Below are positions 35,916 through 48,585 of a DNA stretch of 64,000 bases, one piece after another. Origin of the DNA: Atopsyche davidsoni (Eukaryota; Arthropoda; Insecta; Trichoptera; Hydrobiosidae); contig JAILWY010000025.1 of assembly GCA_022113835.1 (NCBI GenBank), positions 248,001 to 312,000 on the forward strand, in the 5' to 3' direction. A program made the translations under genes and the position numbers. Numbering within the stretch: the first letter of the stretch is position 1; the number at the start of each line of letters is the position of its first letter. Under the pieces are notes generated by a model. It saw only the letters and a program-made list of their open reading frames with translations, made no database searches and had not been told where the DNA came from.

Positions 35916-36137
35916 TTACAAAAGCGCCTTAATGCGAGCGATTTGACTTTCTTCTAAAGCTAATATTTTTTGTTTGATACGATTTACATGCAAAACATTG
36001 TAAATAATATCTCTCTGTGCTAAGTATCGATTTATATTTAGCTCTTGCTCGTAAGATATTTCGTGTTCTTGATTGCTGCCAACTGTCAGAGCGAGCAGCT
36101 GTCCTATTATAATCACTTCCCCGTCAATAATTATCAC
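35916..36137 (-). other. 73-codon open frame of unknown function
   Basis: An ATG-initiated frame of 73 codons with mixed, protein-like composition. A hydrophobic N-terminal stretch (IIIDGEVIIIGQLLALTV) is followed by a charged segment rich in Glu, Gln, Arg and Lys that could form a helix or short coiled coil (residues about 30-72). No homologue was recognised, and no promoter or splice signal was established. It may be an exon, a small gene or chance. Confidence 0.2.
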
Positions 36138-36274
36138 TTTAGCAAATTTTACAGAGGAAATGTTATTCTAATGAAATTGTCCTTATTATTAGTATTTTAA
36201 ATTAACGATTTTGAAACTTTTTCAAAACAATTTTTATATCTTCTATATTTTAATATGTTATTATTTTTGGCAGT

Positions 36275-36343
36275 GCAGCCGGATTGGTGAAACTGGCCCA
36301 GGATAGAGATATGTTCGAGGAAATGGTCACCAACCTCCCATGA
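36275..36343 (+). pseudogene. C-terminal tail of a LINE reverse transcriptase (fragment)
   Basis: Twenty-two codons reading AAGLVKLAQDRDMFEEMV then TNLP and a stop, followed by a purine-rich GAAGAAGAAGA tract. The pattern 'LAQDR..F..MV..L' near the stop resembles the C-terminal end of RTE/Jockey-like non-LTR retrotransposon ORF2 proteins (recalled family pattern). No RT or endonuclease domain is present upstream, consistent with a very short 5'-truncated insertion. The match is short, so this is tentative. Confidence 0.4.
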
Positions 36344-37164
36344 AAAGAGGCATCAGAAGAAGAAGATTATTTTTTCAATTTAGATAGTAGTTTATTATAA
36401 AAACAATCCTTAATCATACAATAGTTAATGAAAACATAAATAATGACTAGTGATTATTTTTTATATTCAATAATAATTATTATGATATAAATATAATAAA
36501 TAGTTTACTTTGATTAAACAAAATTGGTTTTTACTATTTTATAGAAAGTATTATATTTATAAACGTGATCAGTTTTCGCTTTCCTTGTTTGCAACTAAGA
36601 CCAAGCCAGATAAACTCGCAATTGTCACAAATCATTTTTAACTTTTTAGCGCTCTAGTTTTTTTATTTTATTTTTGGACTTATTCCCGTGCAGAAAAATG
36701 TCGCTTTAACCTTTAGTTTATAAATGTATATCGGCTGTGAAATAAATTCACAATATTTTTTTCTTGTTTTTATTTTAAAAAAGCAAAAGATTATAAGGAC
36801 TTATGTTTGTTTTACCGGACAGTGAGAGCTTAGTTTTTTTTATTTTTTAAACATGAATTAATGAGCGCCTTCTGCTTTAGTGAATACAATCCGGAGCCTC
36901 TGACACCGTTCGTTAGTATTTATATTTATTGAAACTTGATATTGGACGAGTAAATTATAAACCTTCCGTAAATTTGGTTAGTAATTGTTCAATAGCAGTG
37001 GAATCTGCAGCACAGCAGTGTGGTGTGGTCGCCAGTGCGCGAGGCATGAGCTGACTGAGTTGTCTCTAAGCGTAGCTCCTCCACAAAGAACTTCAGAGGA
37101 GGATGTCAGATAAAAATGATTATGTCCGCGCGTACGTCGTTTGTGGGTGGGTTTTCGCAGAGAT

Positions 37165-37440
37165 TGTAGGGATTCACAGTGCTTGGAGATACTAGCAGAT
37201 CTTATATGGAGTCACGTTGTTGTAGATACTCGCATTGCTTGCAGGAACTCACAGTGCTTAAAGGGAGTCGCAGTGCTTGTAGGGACTGTATATAGGGATT
37301 CGCAGTGTTCGTTGAGACTGCAAATCCCTGTACGTAAAGATTGCAATGTTAATATGGAGTTGCAGTATATATATGTGTGTGGATTTGCAGTCTAATATAG
37401 GAAGAGATTCTGCCGGTGCATACAAGGACGCGCAGTGCTC
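37165..37440 (+). repeat. Degenerate minisatellite, about 19-bp unit
   Basis: Variants of TAGGGACTCGCAGTGCTTG recur. Three consecutive 19-base units (TAGATACTCGCATTGCTTG, CAGGAACTCACAGTGCTTA, AAGGGAGTCGCAGTGCTTG) are clear around 37217-37273, with looser copies on both sides. The 84-codon frame across it is explained by the repeat. Confidence 0.75.
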
Positions 37441-38081
37441 GTTTTGCCTCGCAGCCGTGTTTAAAGCTAAAAGTGTATAAGAAAATCTTCATGGCACGTA
37501 AGATACAGAAGTCACGATGTGTTTAGTAATAACGTATGTGTTCGTTTGGAAACAATTTGTTGCCAAAAATAATGAACTTTTTAAAATCTAATTTCAGTCT
37601 ATAAAAATATATATATTTATAGACATTTATAGAAAAAGTGAAAGTGAAAAAAACGTGCATGGCTTATAATAGATAATATAATATCCAAAATATACACTAA
37701 TGTAAATTATCATATTTAAATTTAACTAGAAATGCGTGCGATGCAGAACGAAAAAGAATGCCGCTTGATAAAATGCATAAATATGTTTTTTTTAATACTT
37801 ATACTATCTACTTATTTGTTATGCTTGTAAGGCTTTGAAAAATATAAATTAAAGAACGAACAAATCTTGGAACTTTATTTAAATATCGTCCACATATGTC
37901 TTCCTAGCTAAGCTGCACATTTCAGTCAGTTCTTACTGAAAAGAAACAACAAAGCTATTAAATTGCATGTTTTTTGTAAAAAATCTAGTTATATCTGTTG
38001 GATTATCTTAAAGTTACATTTAAAATCAGTAAAAAGCTTTATTCTAATTCTTCAACCATAAAAGTTAAATCTTTTCCGAGA

Positions 38082-38165
38082 AACTTTGGTACTTTGTCAT
38101 AATTAGATCTATTAATTATCTCGAATTCACAGGAAAGTTCTAAGGCTGCTTGTGAAATGAAACCA
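38082..38165 (+). repeat. Dispersed repeat family R3, copy 2
   Basis: Counterpart, in opposite orientation, of 28405-28488, about 9.6 kb away. The similarity stops shortly after AAATGAAACCA. Confidence 0.8.
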
Positions 38166-38324
38166 AGGCGCTCTGTGCGGCTCAGTATTCCTCAATCGAT
38201 AAAATATATGTTTTATTTTGTAATATTTTATCATTAATAATCTGTTATCAATTTCTAGCGGCTTATACATGAAAAGACACACTTACACACTCACACACAA
38301 ATATTTGCATATATATAAATTTAA

Positions 38325-38328
38325 TATA

Positions 38329-38399
<71 letters not shown>

Positions 38400-38455
38400 G
38401 TATATTTTAAATATATATATATATAAATATATAAATATATATATACATATATATT

Positions 38456-38504
<49 letters not shown>

Positions 38505-38517
38505 TATATATATATAA
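38325..38517. repeat. Long compound TA / ATAA microsatellite
   Basis: Nearly 190 bases of TA interrupted by TAAATA units. Tyr/Ile frames across it are artefacts. Confidence 0.95.
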
Positions 38518-39296
38518 TGAGGTAGATTTTTTTTTTTTGAAATTGATATGGGTGGAATTGCCATTCTCTTTTATATTAAGGTATTTAATATTACAGCGCA
38601 AAGACCAATAAGCATTTTTATTTTATTAATTTTGTTTGATATTGTTTTTTGAGAGGTTACAATTTAAAAAAGAAGTCAATATTTATCTTGTGGTTTAGAT
38701 CGTGTATTTCAAATACACAATGCGTTCCTTAAAATCGATATATCATTCGGACAGCTTTTTCTGGAGAATAAAAATCGCTTTTAAAATGCGGAAAATATAA
38801 AATATCGGGGGAAATGATGGCACAAGAATAAATGTGTAAATGTGTACATCTGAGCGCCCCGCCCCGGACACGGGGGAGATGGAGAAATACGCCAGTCCGT
38901 TTGTTTCTCTTCCCATACTACTCATTTATTCGTAGTATGGATTTTGAAAAAAATATATAAGGTTTTGAACAAAAAATAATGGTTTTTGTTATCATTATTA
39001 ATTATGCAGAATATTTCGTATTAAAACATAAAGAATATTAGATGGTTTTTTCCATAGTGTCTAAATACAACTAACTAATGAAAAACCTATATAGTTTGAT
39101 AAAACCTATGTTTAATTCACATGTACAGAATCAATAAACTGTATAATACCAAACGGATAACCTACAGGCAGCAAATATATAAATAGTTCATTCATTTTGA
39201 ATGGTTACTCGTACTTCTACTCATTATTGTAAACACCACACGCAAACGTAATGTCTGCCTTGTAATTCTCTCTCAAACAGACACAAACACACACAG

Positions 39297-39458
<162 letters not shown>

Positions 39459-40547
39459 AAAATATCTTATTTCATATTAAAGTAAATGTTAACTCAAAAA
39501 TAACATAAAATTGTAAAATATAGAGTATATGTGAAAACTTTGTCTGTTTGTTAATTGAAATAAGACAGTAATTAAAACCAACGTGATTAAAATTGAAATG
39601 CGGCGGAAACTCTTCGCTGCAATTAAGCTGTTTTTCCCACAAAAGGCGGCCATTTCACACAAGAAAGACAACTTCCCTCGCCAGCGCCTCATCCCTCGGG
39701 AAGCAGCAAACTTGCGCATTGCCAGGGAGCTTGTTATTTACACAAGTATACAGCCCTTGTCTCACACTAATGTCGCCGTTATGCTCGTGGATCTTTTGGA
39801 TTATGAGCTTAATTAACGACAATTTGGAAATGGTTTTTATATAGATATATATATAAATATATTTAAACGAATCACATTGTAAAAAGAGAAACGTAGTCGA
39901 AATTTGTTTTTCGCGGTGGACTCCCCGCGATTTATAAATTAAAGATAGACATTTTTTGATTTGCTGACAATCTTGACATATTTATATGAAATATAGCATA
40001 TAAAAAATATTAGATATGTGTTAAATAAATGATTTTCTTAAATCTTTGTCGTTCTTGAAACACTAGAACTTTTCATGAAATCAGTAAGAGCTTAGAATTT
40101 TTTAAGAAGCAAGAGAAATTACTGTCTAAGGAAGTAAAAATTGGTTGTCTTTTTCATCTTTCAGTTTTATTTCATATTTTACAGATCTGTTTACAGAAAA
40201 ATACAATGAATTTTACAATAAATAATAATAATAAAATAACAGTTGTCAAATCGGCGCCAAAAGATAGACGACAATGAACAGCTGCTCGAGGCGTCTTTCG
40301 CAGAGCCCTTGCGTGTATTTTTAGTGAAAATATAATTCCACCGTTCCATTTTGAAGGAAAGTGTTGCGATCATGAGCCTTCCTCTTGGAGCTTAATTTCG
40401 CGAGGGATTACACATTTTCAGCTGTTGATTTTATGAAGCCGAAGCATTATTGTAGTTTATAAGGCTTTTACAGAATTTGACACGCAAACTGGCACATCGA
40501 ATGCCAAGCCTTGCACTGCTGGAGGCGTAAGGGGAATTTAGAGACAA

Positions 40548-40590
<43 letters not shown>

Positions 40591-41334
40591 TAAACAAATA
40601 CATTTATAAAATCTATATATATAAACATATCTATACAACGCAACCCTCTGATTTAGAGCTGGTCTTTATGGTTAACCTGTGACTTTTAACAACTAGAAAT
40701 TAAATTAAGTTCGTAGTTTTCTGAGGCCGTAGTTTATTTTTTTAAAAATAGGTAAAATTAAACAACGTAGCCTAGTATATTATATCATAAAAGTTTTTTT
40801 TAAAGTTTTATTATATAACATAACTTCTATTCTCAAGAATGTAATGTTGATTACACATAAAATACAAAATATTCTAGATCATTTAATCCTCAATTTTTCA
40901 AGAAAAACCAGTATTTACTTGCGGCTGAAGTGAACCGAGCACTCACAGGCGCTCGAGTTTCTTTGTATTTTTCTCATTCGCCGAAAACAATATCATGAAT
41001 TCTTAATTGCTATTTCAAAATGAGTTAGTTAATTTATATAGAACATTCTCCGCGTACCATGCCTCATTAAAGTATAGCACTGAGAGCTTATTTATATTTA
41101 TAGATTAATATTATTTTGAATAATACCCGATTGATCTGCTTTTGAAATAATATGTCATACAATAACCGCTTCGTAGCGCAGTAGTTTAGACCCAAGTCCA
41201 AATTATATGCTTTAAAGCTCAGATGGGCAATAAATAATAATTGACAAAGCATTCATGGCAATAGAATATGGTCCGAAAAACAGAAGAGCAGTATAAAAAT
41301 AGACATAAAATTAACTCCTTTTATATATATATAT
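39459..41334. other. AT-rich non-coding stretch
   Basis: No supported gene. It contains a further TA tract at about 40551-40590 and a second at 41321-41334, which is the insertion site of the next transposon. A GC-richer segment at 39595-39800 is open in several overlapping frames on both strands without a recognisable domain. Confidence 0.5.
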
Positions 41335-41348
41335 TAGGGTGTCCCTTA
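41335..41348. repeat. Left terminal inverted repeat of the DDE element
   Basis: TAGGGTGTCCCTTA, an exact reverse complement of the right end. Confidence 0.9.
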
Positions 41349-41513
41349 AATTTCAAGTTCGATATTTTTTTACGCGTACCTTCTTAAAAGTTTAGTAATA
41401 ACCCTATATTGTCTGGAAAAAAATATTAGTTCGATTTATAAACGGTAACCCGTGCCGACTTGCGATTTTAACTTGTCCATACAAGTTGCGTAAGTGCTGC
41501 GCTGTGACTTTTA

Positions 41514-41549
41514 CAAATAAAACATGTAGTTACCTACATGTTTTATTTG
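41514..41549. repeat. Perfect palindrome near the element's left end
   Basis: Arms 41514-41529 and 41534-41549 are exact complements of 16 bp around TTAC. It lies between the left terminus and the transposase start, where it could be a binding site, a transcript hairpin or a fold-back mutation. Confidence 0.9.
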
Positions 41550-41652
41550 TCATTTCATACGTGATTTTTGAGATTAGTAGTGCTCCATTGTTTAGTGCGT
41601 TAACATGTCGGTGGAATAACGGAGTGATAAACAAAATAATTTCCCTATCGGT

Positions 41653-43477
41653 TTGCCTAGGTATCAAATAAATGGTGCAAAATTACCATCTAATCGACAA
41701 GTTCTCTCAGTCCTATTTTACAATATTCGTGAGGTTAAACTGACGGTTAGTGAAAGTGCAAATCTTGTGATTAAGGAGTGCATCATATATTGGGAAAAAG
41801 CAAGAATTCCAACAAGGGCATTTCCTAACTTCGAGAAGAAACTTGTTGATTTATATTATGTTTGGAGAGAGTTGCAAAAAAAATTGTAAGAAAACTCAGG
41901 TTACGTTCAAGAGCCGTGAGAACAATTTCAAAATTGATCTTGATAATATGTTTGATATTGCACATGCTGATGCTTTTGAGAGAATGAAAATAGAGGAAGA
42001 TAAATTATTTTTAATGAAACAGAGAGAGCCAGGTCGACCGGGATGCTTAGGTGGTGTTGATAAAAAATTGGCGGAAAAAGAAGATAGATCTAAACAACGA
42101 CGATTGGAAGAAGAGGAAAGGGTTGTAAGACAAAGAGAATCACTAGCTGCTGAAACTAGAAAATCAAGGGCAGAAGCATTAAAATCTGACTTCCAAAACA
42201 ATGTACCCGACGTAGTTATAGTCCATTGGGATGGAAAACTATTACCCAGGTTGGATGTACGAAGTTCTAAAGAAGAACGCTTGCCAGTTATTGCTTCGTT
42301 TGACGATAAGGAACAGCTTCTTGCAGTGCCGAAACTAGAACATTCTTCTGGAAAACATCAAGCTAAGGCTGTCTCAACAGCTCTCTTTGACTGGAACCTT
42401 CACGATACAGTACAAATAATGTGCTGCGACACAACAGCTTCCAATACTGGCCATTTCAATGGCTTGCTTGTGCTATTTTGGAGCAAACTTTAGGAAGAGA
42501 ATTGCTGCTTTTCGCCTGTCGTCATCATGTTTATGAATTGGTCCTAAAAGCTGTTTTTGAAAGCAAAATTAAGCTAGTAGCCCAGATATTCCAATGCTTA
42601 AAAAGTTCAGAGAAAATTGGAAAAAAACATCGACGCTAGTAACATTGAACCATCTCTTAATTTCGTAAAACAACGTGTTGCCGAGACAGACATTCAAGCT
42701 TTGTATTTATTTTATAAGGCAGAATTAGACAAAGGTTATGTAAGAGATGACTACCGCGAATTGGTCGAACTGTGCGTAATATTTTTGGGAGGAGACACAG
42801 AGGTAAAATTAAAACTAAGCCCCCCCGGAGCCATGCATCAGGCACGCTGGATGGCGAGAGCGATCTATTCTTTAAAAATATGTTTACTTCAGTCACAATG
42901 CAGAATAACTGCGAAGGACAAAAAGGCTCTACAAGATGTTTGCTTATTTGTCGTGGTGTTGTATGTTAAACCTTGGCTCGAATGTACAGTGGCGATCAAA
43001 GCACCTAACCAAGATTTGCGCTTCTTGAAGATGTTAAAAGAGTACGAAAAAGTTGACGCAACAATTTCTAATGCTTCTATAAGCAAGTTTAGCCATCACT
43101 TGTGGTATTTATGTGAAGAGACAGTTATTCTATCACTATTTGATGATGAAGTTGATAACCAAACTAAGAAGAAAATGATTGCCAACTTCAACCGGGACAA
43201 AACCTCAGATTTTAGCAAACGCTATGACCCGTCAAAGGAAGAACTGCCTCAAAGGTTGTTTAGTAAGTTAAATTGACTTTTTGTGATATATTTAAATTGT
43301 TATTTGAGAATTGTGAATGATACTGCTGAAAGGGCTGTTAAAATGATGCAAGATTTTAACGGACTTATCGCGGCTGAAGAAGAACAAAAACAGTTCTTGC
43401 TGCGCTGTGTCCAGGAACATAGAAAATTGTATCCGGACTGTAAAAAAACAACTCTAAAAAAAAGTTACCCTGGCTGA
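41653..43477 (+). pseudogene. DDE transposase pseudogene (CxxH-type)
   Basis: The reading path starts at MPRYQINGAKLPSN and runs through an N-terminal region, then an Arg/Glu-rich helical segment (about 42060-42180). It continues with HWDGKLLP (candidate first catalytic Asp), CCDTTASNTGHFNG (candidate second Asp), FACRHHVYE (CxxH motif of the insertion-containing DDE group) and ends with VNDTAERAVKMMQDFNGL, where the Glu may be the third catalytic residue. Breaks seen: one extra A in an A-run near 41880, frameshifts near 42463 and 42580, a shift in an A-run near 42623, and a TGA at 43274. Putative motif roles are inferred by analogy with hAT/P/Kolobok-like transposases. Confidence 0.8.
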
Positions 43478-43748
43478 TTGTTATTACTTTATGTTTTTGA
43501 TTAAAGATTAATGTTCATCTAATTGAATTTTTACTATTATTTACTTAATTTATTGCATTTATAATGATTTTATACCAGACCGAAATATCAAGACAAAACA
43601 CGTTTTTTACTAAACTTTGAAGCTCGGTCGGCACTGGTTGCAATTACGCTAGAAAGATGAAATTTTATATTTAAGACTCTTATAGCATTACTAAAAAAAG
43701 TAGAGGGTACCCATTTCGAAATTTGAAAAAAAAAATTTTTTGGTCATA

Positions 43749-43759
43749 TAAGGGACACC

Positions 43760-43762
<3 letters not shown>
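43749..43762. repeat. Right terminal inverted repeat of the DDE element
   Basis: TAAGGGACACCCTA, matching the left end exactly in inverted orientation. Confidence 0.9.

Positions 43763-43822
<60 letters not shown>
43763..43822. repeat. (TA)n microsatellite
   Basis: About 60 bases of TA at the right flank of the DDE element. The same tract apparently resumes on the left at 41321-41334, so the element split one microsatellite. Confidence 0.95.
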
Positions 43823-43830
<8 letters not shown>

Positions 43831-46800
43831 TATATGAATATTATTATTTTAAAATTTCTTAATGATGGTACAGAAAAAAATTATTTAATTGCTGTCAATT
43901 TTTTAGGCAGAGGGTGGTAAACCCTTCTAAGCAAAGTATTTACGAGTCACTTAAATTAAGCGGCGAGGGTGAAACGGGGCGCCTCGGGCCCTCGTGTGTT
44001 TATTATTCATGAAGCAGTTATGACACAACAAGTTACGGGGCGGTCGCTCGAACCCCACCCCCGCCCACCGGCCGGACGAGTTCTGGAAGCGTCTCCCGGA
44101 GCTACTTGAGGGGACGGCTTGGCCACGCAAAGAAGCATTGCACGGCAAGTTACCTGCGAGGCTTGGGCGAAGCTTAGTTATTTGATTTGCAAGAAACGAG
44201 ATTTACAAAAATAGTTTGCTATTCGATTGTTTTTTTCTAAATAGAGTCCAAAATTAATAATGATCCATAAATACCTTACGTAACAACCTCCATTAAGGTT
44301 CGTTACACTCACATCATGACATCACTTGATTTTTTTATGAGATGATTGAATTCCGCTATTTAAAACCGGCTTTGTTTTTAACAAGTGCATTCTGGTTCAC
44401 TAGGGACGACTCGAGTCTCGGGGCGGAAGGTTGAATTGCCAAAAGAAAAACGTTGTTCAATACTCGAGAACCTAATATTTAATACTGCATTATTTTTTTC
44501 TTTTACAATACAAAATTGCATGTTGAGATTCATAATAAACTGCACGACATAACATATCCACAATAAAAACTCTAAAATATTAAAATATCATCAGTCCTGT
44601 TTAAATATAAAAGCGTATTTACTGCAACAAATAAAGTCCAAATATCAAACTTGTTGTCAGGAGCATTAATCAAAATATATTTCCCGCAAAAGCCTAATTA
44701 ATCAGGGAACCGAGATGCCTCGCTGCCGGCCACCGCGCCTGCAGGAGCTGGCTCCCTGCTCGCTTTTATTTGTTTTGGTATCAAACATAAGGAAAAAAAA
44801 AATTATCAAATATTTTTTCCGTTATTATAACTGTTAATTTTCGAGAACGGGGATTATTGTTAACATTATTTGAAGTTTTTAAAATAGTACGGATTATTGT
44901 ATTTAATATTCTAAATGTTTGATTTATGATTAAAACATGAAATAAGAATACAATTTTATGAAGAGATACTCAAATAATAATAGAAAACTAAAAGGGCAAT
45001 AAGATTTTCGGCAAGAAAATATGTTGGAATATGTATTGTTTAAGAATAAAGTACTGTATCGATTTTCACAACAAATAATGATCTTTATAAAAGTGAAAAA
45101 CCGAGTATTATCGTTAAAAATGTAATCGAAAGAGCTCGTCCGCCCGCTATCGCAGGGGGTGTAAAAGCGATAAGCGTGCCACAGCCAAAAGGGAATAACG
45201 AATCCGCTGATATGATTTGCAGCCCTTTATCAATGTAATGATCGATAAACCCTTTGAGGGCGCCGTAACGCGCCACCCTTCAGGGGCTCAGGGGTGGAGC
45301 CTCGCCCGGGGCCACGGAGGACATTAACTGTCACTTGTACAAAAAATAATGAATTAAAGTTAATCAAGAAGAAGAGTACGCTATTTTAATAACTTTGAGA
45401 TTTTATTAACTTTTGAAAAAAAAAAATGATTAGGCGCTATTCACAAAAACTATATTTTTTATAGCGCAATGAAAATTAAATGCGATTTTCTTGTACTTAA
45501 ATATTTTCTATTTAGTCTCAAGAGTTTTTTTTTTACTGTGACAACTCCGTATAGGTGGCCATAACTGTCTCTTCTTGCGCCTGTGCCCGGAGGAGAAACG
45601 GATTTTTCTTTCAGCCCGGGGTGCGGACCTCTTCTCACCTTCCCCGAGTCGGGGAAACGAGCTTTTTAAAACGACTACACCACCGGCCCGGGGCGGAGCG
45701 GAAAGTTTAATATTGTCGTGTTTAGAAAGGAGTTTGCTGGGTAAATTGAGCCTTTTCTGAAAATTCTGCGATACGTTGGACAAAATATCAATTTTTTGCA
45801 ATATCAATAAATTTTAAATTTCATTTTCTACATCCCAGGTAAAATTGTATTTTTTTTTAAAAAGGTCGCATTTTTTATTTGTCTAAGATATTTTTAATCC
45901 TAAAATAATTTAGATTTTAAAACATATGTGAGGTTTCATTTTTGTCTATCGTGTTAAAATAGTGTGTTAGTATTGACGTATTTTATGCTTTACTTTTTAT
46001 TATAAACAATAATTTTTGTGTATTCAATGCTGCGCGTAAATCTTCGTAGCTAAATAAGATTGAAATTCTTTCCTAGCTTCAAATTGAAGAGAATTTATTT
46101 AAAAAATAACAATGGAGAAAACGAGAAGCACACATTTTAATTAATTTCTCCAAATATTGCATTAGATTATATCATCAAAAATATATGTTTACTTCTGGCT
46201 CTAAGATACTTATTTTTCTACTTTAATTAGAATTTATGATGTAATTAAACAATAAACATATATTTTTTAGTTAAAAGAAATAATCCATATTTAAGATACA
46301 TTTGTGATTTCTTGAATATAGTCCTAGCAACAGAACTGAAATGTCAAACAACACTCTATAAATCACTAAATCTTGAATTCATACTCAAATTTTTATATTT
46401 TTAATAAATCAAATTTTTTTACCCATTCAGGCTTTTATACGTTTACAATATCAAAGAAATCGTTTCACAAATAAAACAACAAGAAAATCCATAAAATATA
46501 TTTAATGTTACTCGTGGGATACAAACCAGCATTCTCACCCTGCTCAATAGATCGAAGGTGCTACTGTGACTTTTTGAGAATTTGACTCGTCATCTGTAAC
46601 TGCATTTTCATATAACGAGTCAAATATTTTCTCAGTTAAAGTGATACCGGAACTCAAATGAATCCTGTACCAGGTCGCTATAATCGTGGATGAGTGGGTT
46701 TGAATCTCACCGATTTATGAGTGAATTGAGTACCTAAATACGAATTTATCAATTGTAAGTTTATCAAAAATATAAGCAAACTAACTTGACAAAAGCAAAT

Positions 46801-48242
46801 AAAAAACCTTTTGTATCCAGATTTTTTGAAAAATAACTACCCCTTGTTATTATCTAAGTGCCCATTTAGATGAGTTATACCCCTGGTCTTGAAATATTCT
46901 TTCTTTTATTAAACACTTCTTTATCCTGAAGCTCAAAGGGCCTTCGCGCAGGCAGGTACATTACCTTTATATCAGGAGGCAAGAAATTAAAAATACCTGA
47001 AATGGTTGTCGCTTTATTTAACTTAGTGCCTGATTTTTATTGCAATCATTTAAACGTAGTTTATTTTAATTTGAAAAGAAAAAGGTTAAAATAATAATAA
47101 TAACTCCAAAAGTTTTAAATTAAATATTTAAAATTAGGCAGTGTATATATAGCTTACTCGTCAGACAATCAAGGCAGACATCTGAATTCAGATAATCTAT
47201 AAATGTGAAGGAAATTTAATGAATAAATTGTTTTAATCAAATGAAAATAAGTATCAAAAGTACGCAGTAATTTTTGAAGAAAATAAAATAAAACTAAAAC
47301 TATATTGATAAAATCAGATTAACCTTATATTAACCTGATATTTGATAGTTTTAATTTATAACATTTGATAAAATTGCACTCGTACATCAAGTGTAAATAA
47401 ATAAAAAAGCCTTGTTGATAACGTTAAAACTACTGCGCAGTCAAGAATCAATACATATAGTGTAAGTTGCCTCAATGATTCCTTCCTTTTGATGTGTATA
47501 AACATCAAAAAGTCCAATTAATTTTTACATAAATAAAGAACATCCAATTTTATCATTATAATAAATATATATTGAGTCGTTCAAAAAATACGCAAAGCCA
47601 AGAATCAATACGCGTATTGAAAGTTATATGTGTGTAAATAAATATAGTAGATATTTACATTTCTTATAAAGCCATTCGCATGTTACTTGTAAATCGACTT
47701 GGCAGCGAGAGATGCGCACAAAAGCCTCCGCGAGGCATTTGTTTCAATAGAAGGCACATATCTAGTAAAACGTATTTTTAAACATATTTTTTGCAGACAA
47801 AGACATAAACTCTACCCATCACAGAAGTGTCTGAGCCCCGCCCCCGAAAGCAAATTGTTCAAATTTACCTTTTCCGTTTGATTTTTTTTGACACAACTGT
47901 ACCGTGCCAATAGTCTACAGGGCGACCCAGAGAGCACGAGTAGCAGAATAACTTACCTGAGTCGATCTTTCTGGTTTCTGTTCACCTTGTAGCTACTTGT
48001 GAGCTATTTTCTTTTCAAGTGAAAAATCTCAGTAACAAAGTGAGTTCCTTTATCTCAAAACACCGTGTTACGCAGAAAAACAAGCTTACTTCCGAACACC
48101 CTGTGAATATAAACACGGAATACAAACTATCTGAATGAGGGAAACATACAAAAGTAAAATGTATACCGTATAAATTTTTTGTCTACTAAAAATTAAGCTC
48201 AAATAAACAAATGTTGCTTATTTTGAGGAAAAAATATAATCT
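43823..48242. other. AT-rich non-coding stretch with GC islands
   Basis: No gene was recognised. GC-rich islands lie near 43960-44160, 44715-44765, 45120-45320 and 45580-45710. Frames in them are short (60-100 codons), conflict between strands and show no domain. A B-box-like GGGTTTGAATCTC near 46697 has no clear A box. Confidence 0.5.
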
Positions 48243-48585
48243 TCTATATATATAATAGCCATTGTGTGTTTGTATGTTTGTATGTATGTTTCGATTTTTG
48301 GTTTTCTATAGAATATCTTAAAAGATACAACGCTGATTTTTTGCACATAAGTTAAGTAAATTTTTCCGCAGCTATGTGCCGAATTTCAAGACGATAGGAT
48401 AATATTTTCATTCATAAACTTTAAAATATGCTTTAGCGAATTTCAATATGTACGAATTATATGATTCAGTTCTTCGCCGCGAGATGTCGTTCACCGCGAG
48501 AATTTCAAATTTAGAACTTTTACAAAAAAAACAAAAGACGCATCGTTCATCAAATACGTCATTTTGTGACGGGCTACATTACTAG
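48243..48585 (+). mobile_element. Short non-autonomous Helitron (family H1)
   Basis: It starts TCTATATATATAATAGCC and ends GGGCTACATTACTAG followed by T. A stem-loop CGTCA-TTTTG-TGACG (48557-48571) sits 10 bases before the terminal CTAG (48582-48585). TC start, hairpin and CTRR end are the Helitron hallmarks. Both ends match the longer copy at 61163-62978, which is in the opposite orientation. The first 280 or so bases align closely with 62700-62978. No coding sequence remains. The exact 5' base is uncertain by a few positions, because a TCT lies just upstream at 48240. Confidence 0.85.

Larger units (their letters stand above)
28489..38081. other. AT-rich non-coding stretch with small repeats
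   Basis: Apart from the listed repeats, one unexplained open frame (35916-36137) and a short LINE tail (36275-36343), nothing was recognised in about 9.6 kb. GC-richer islands occur near 33000-33200, 34380-34400 and 34620-34800. The 33000-33200 island is open on the minus strand for about 64 codons without a recognisable domain. Confidence 0.45.
41335..43762 (+). mobile_element. DDE DNA transposon of uncertain superfamily (hAT-like features)
   Basis: A 2428-bp element with perfect 14-bp terminal inverted repeats TAGGGTGTCCCTTA (41335-41348) and its complement (43749-43762). Weaker inverted similarity extends inwards, including GTGCCGAC near both ends. It lies inside a TA microsatellite. The flanking bases are ATATATAT on both sides, compatible with an 8-bp duplication but uninformative in a TA repeat. 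The plus strand carries one broken transposase gene with recognisable D, D and C-x-x-H blocks. The family is known to me only as 'uncharacterised protein' copies in animal genomes. Several frameshifts make this copy inactive. Confidence 0.85.

Noticed and set aside
38283..38564. 93-codon Tyr/Ile repeat protein
   Set aside because: It is produced by the TA/ATAA microsatellite.
42657..43086. Minus-strand frames and alternative frames over the DDE element
   Set aside because: They overlap the recognisable plus-strand transposase path and carry no motifs.
45085..45276. Hydrophobic 63-codon minus-strand frame
   Set aside because: It superficially resembles a membrane peptide, but there is no family match and it lies in a GC-biased patch with open frames by chance.
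46668..46720. Possible tRNA gene (GGGTTTGAATCTC)
   Set aside because: Only a B-box-like sequence is present; the stems do not pair.
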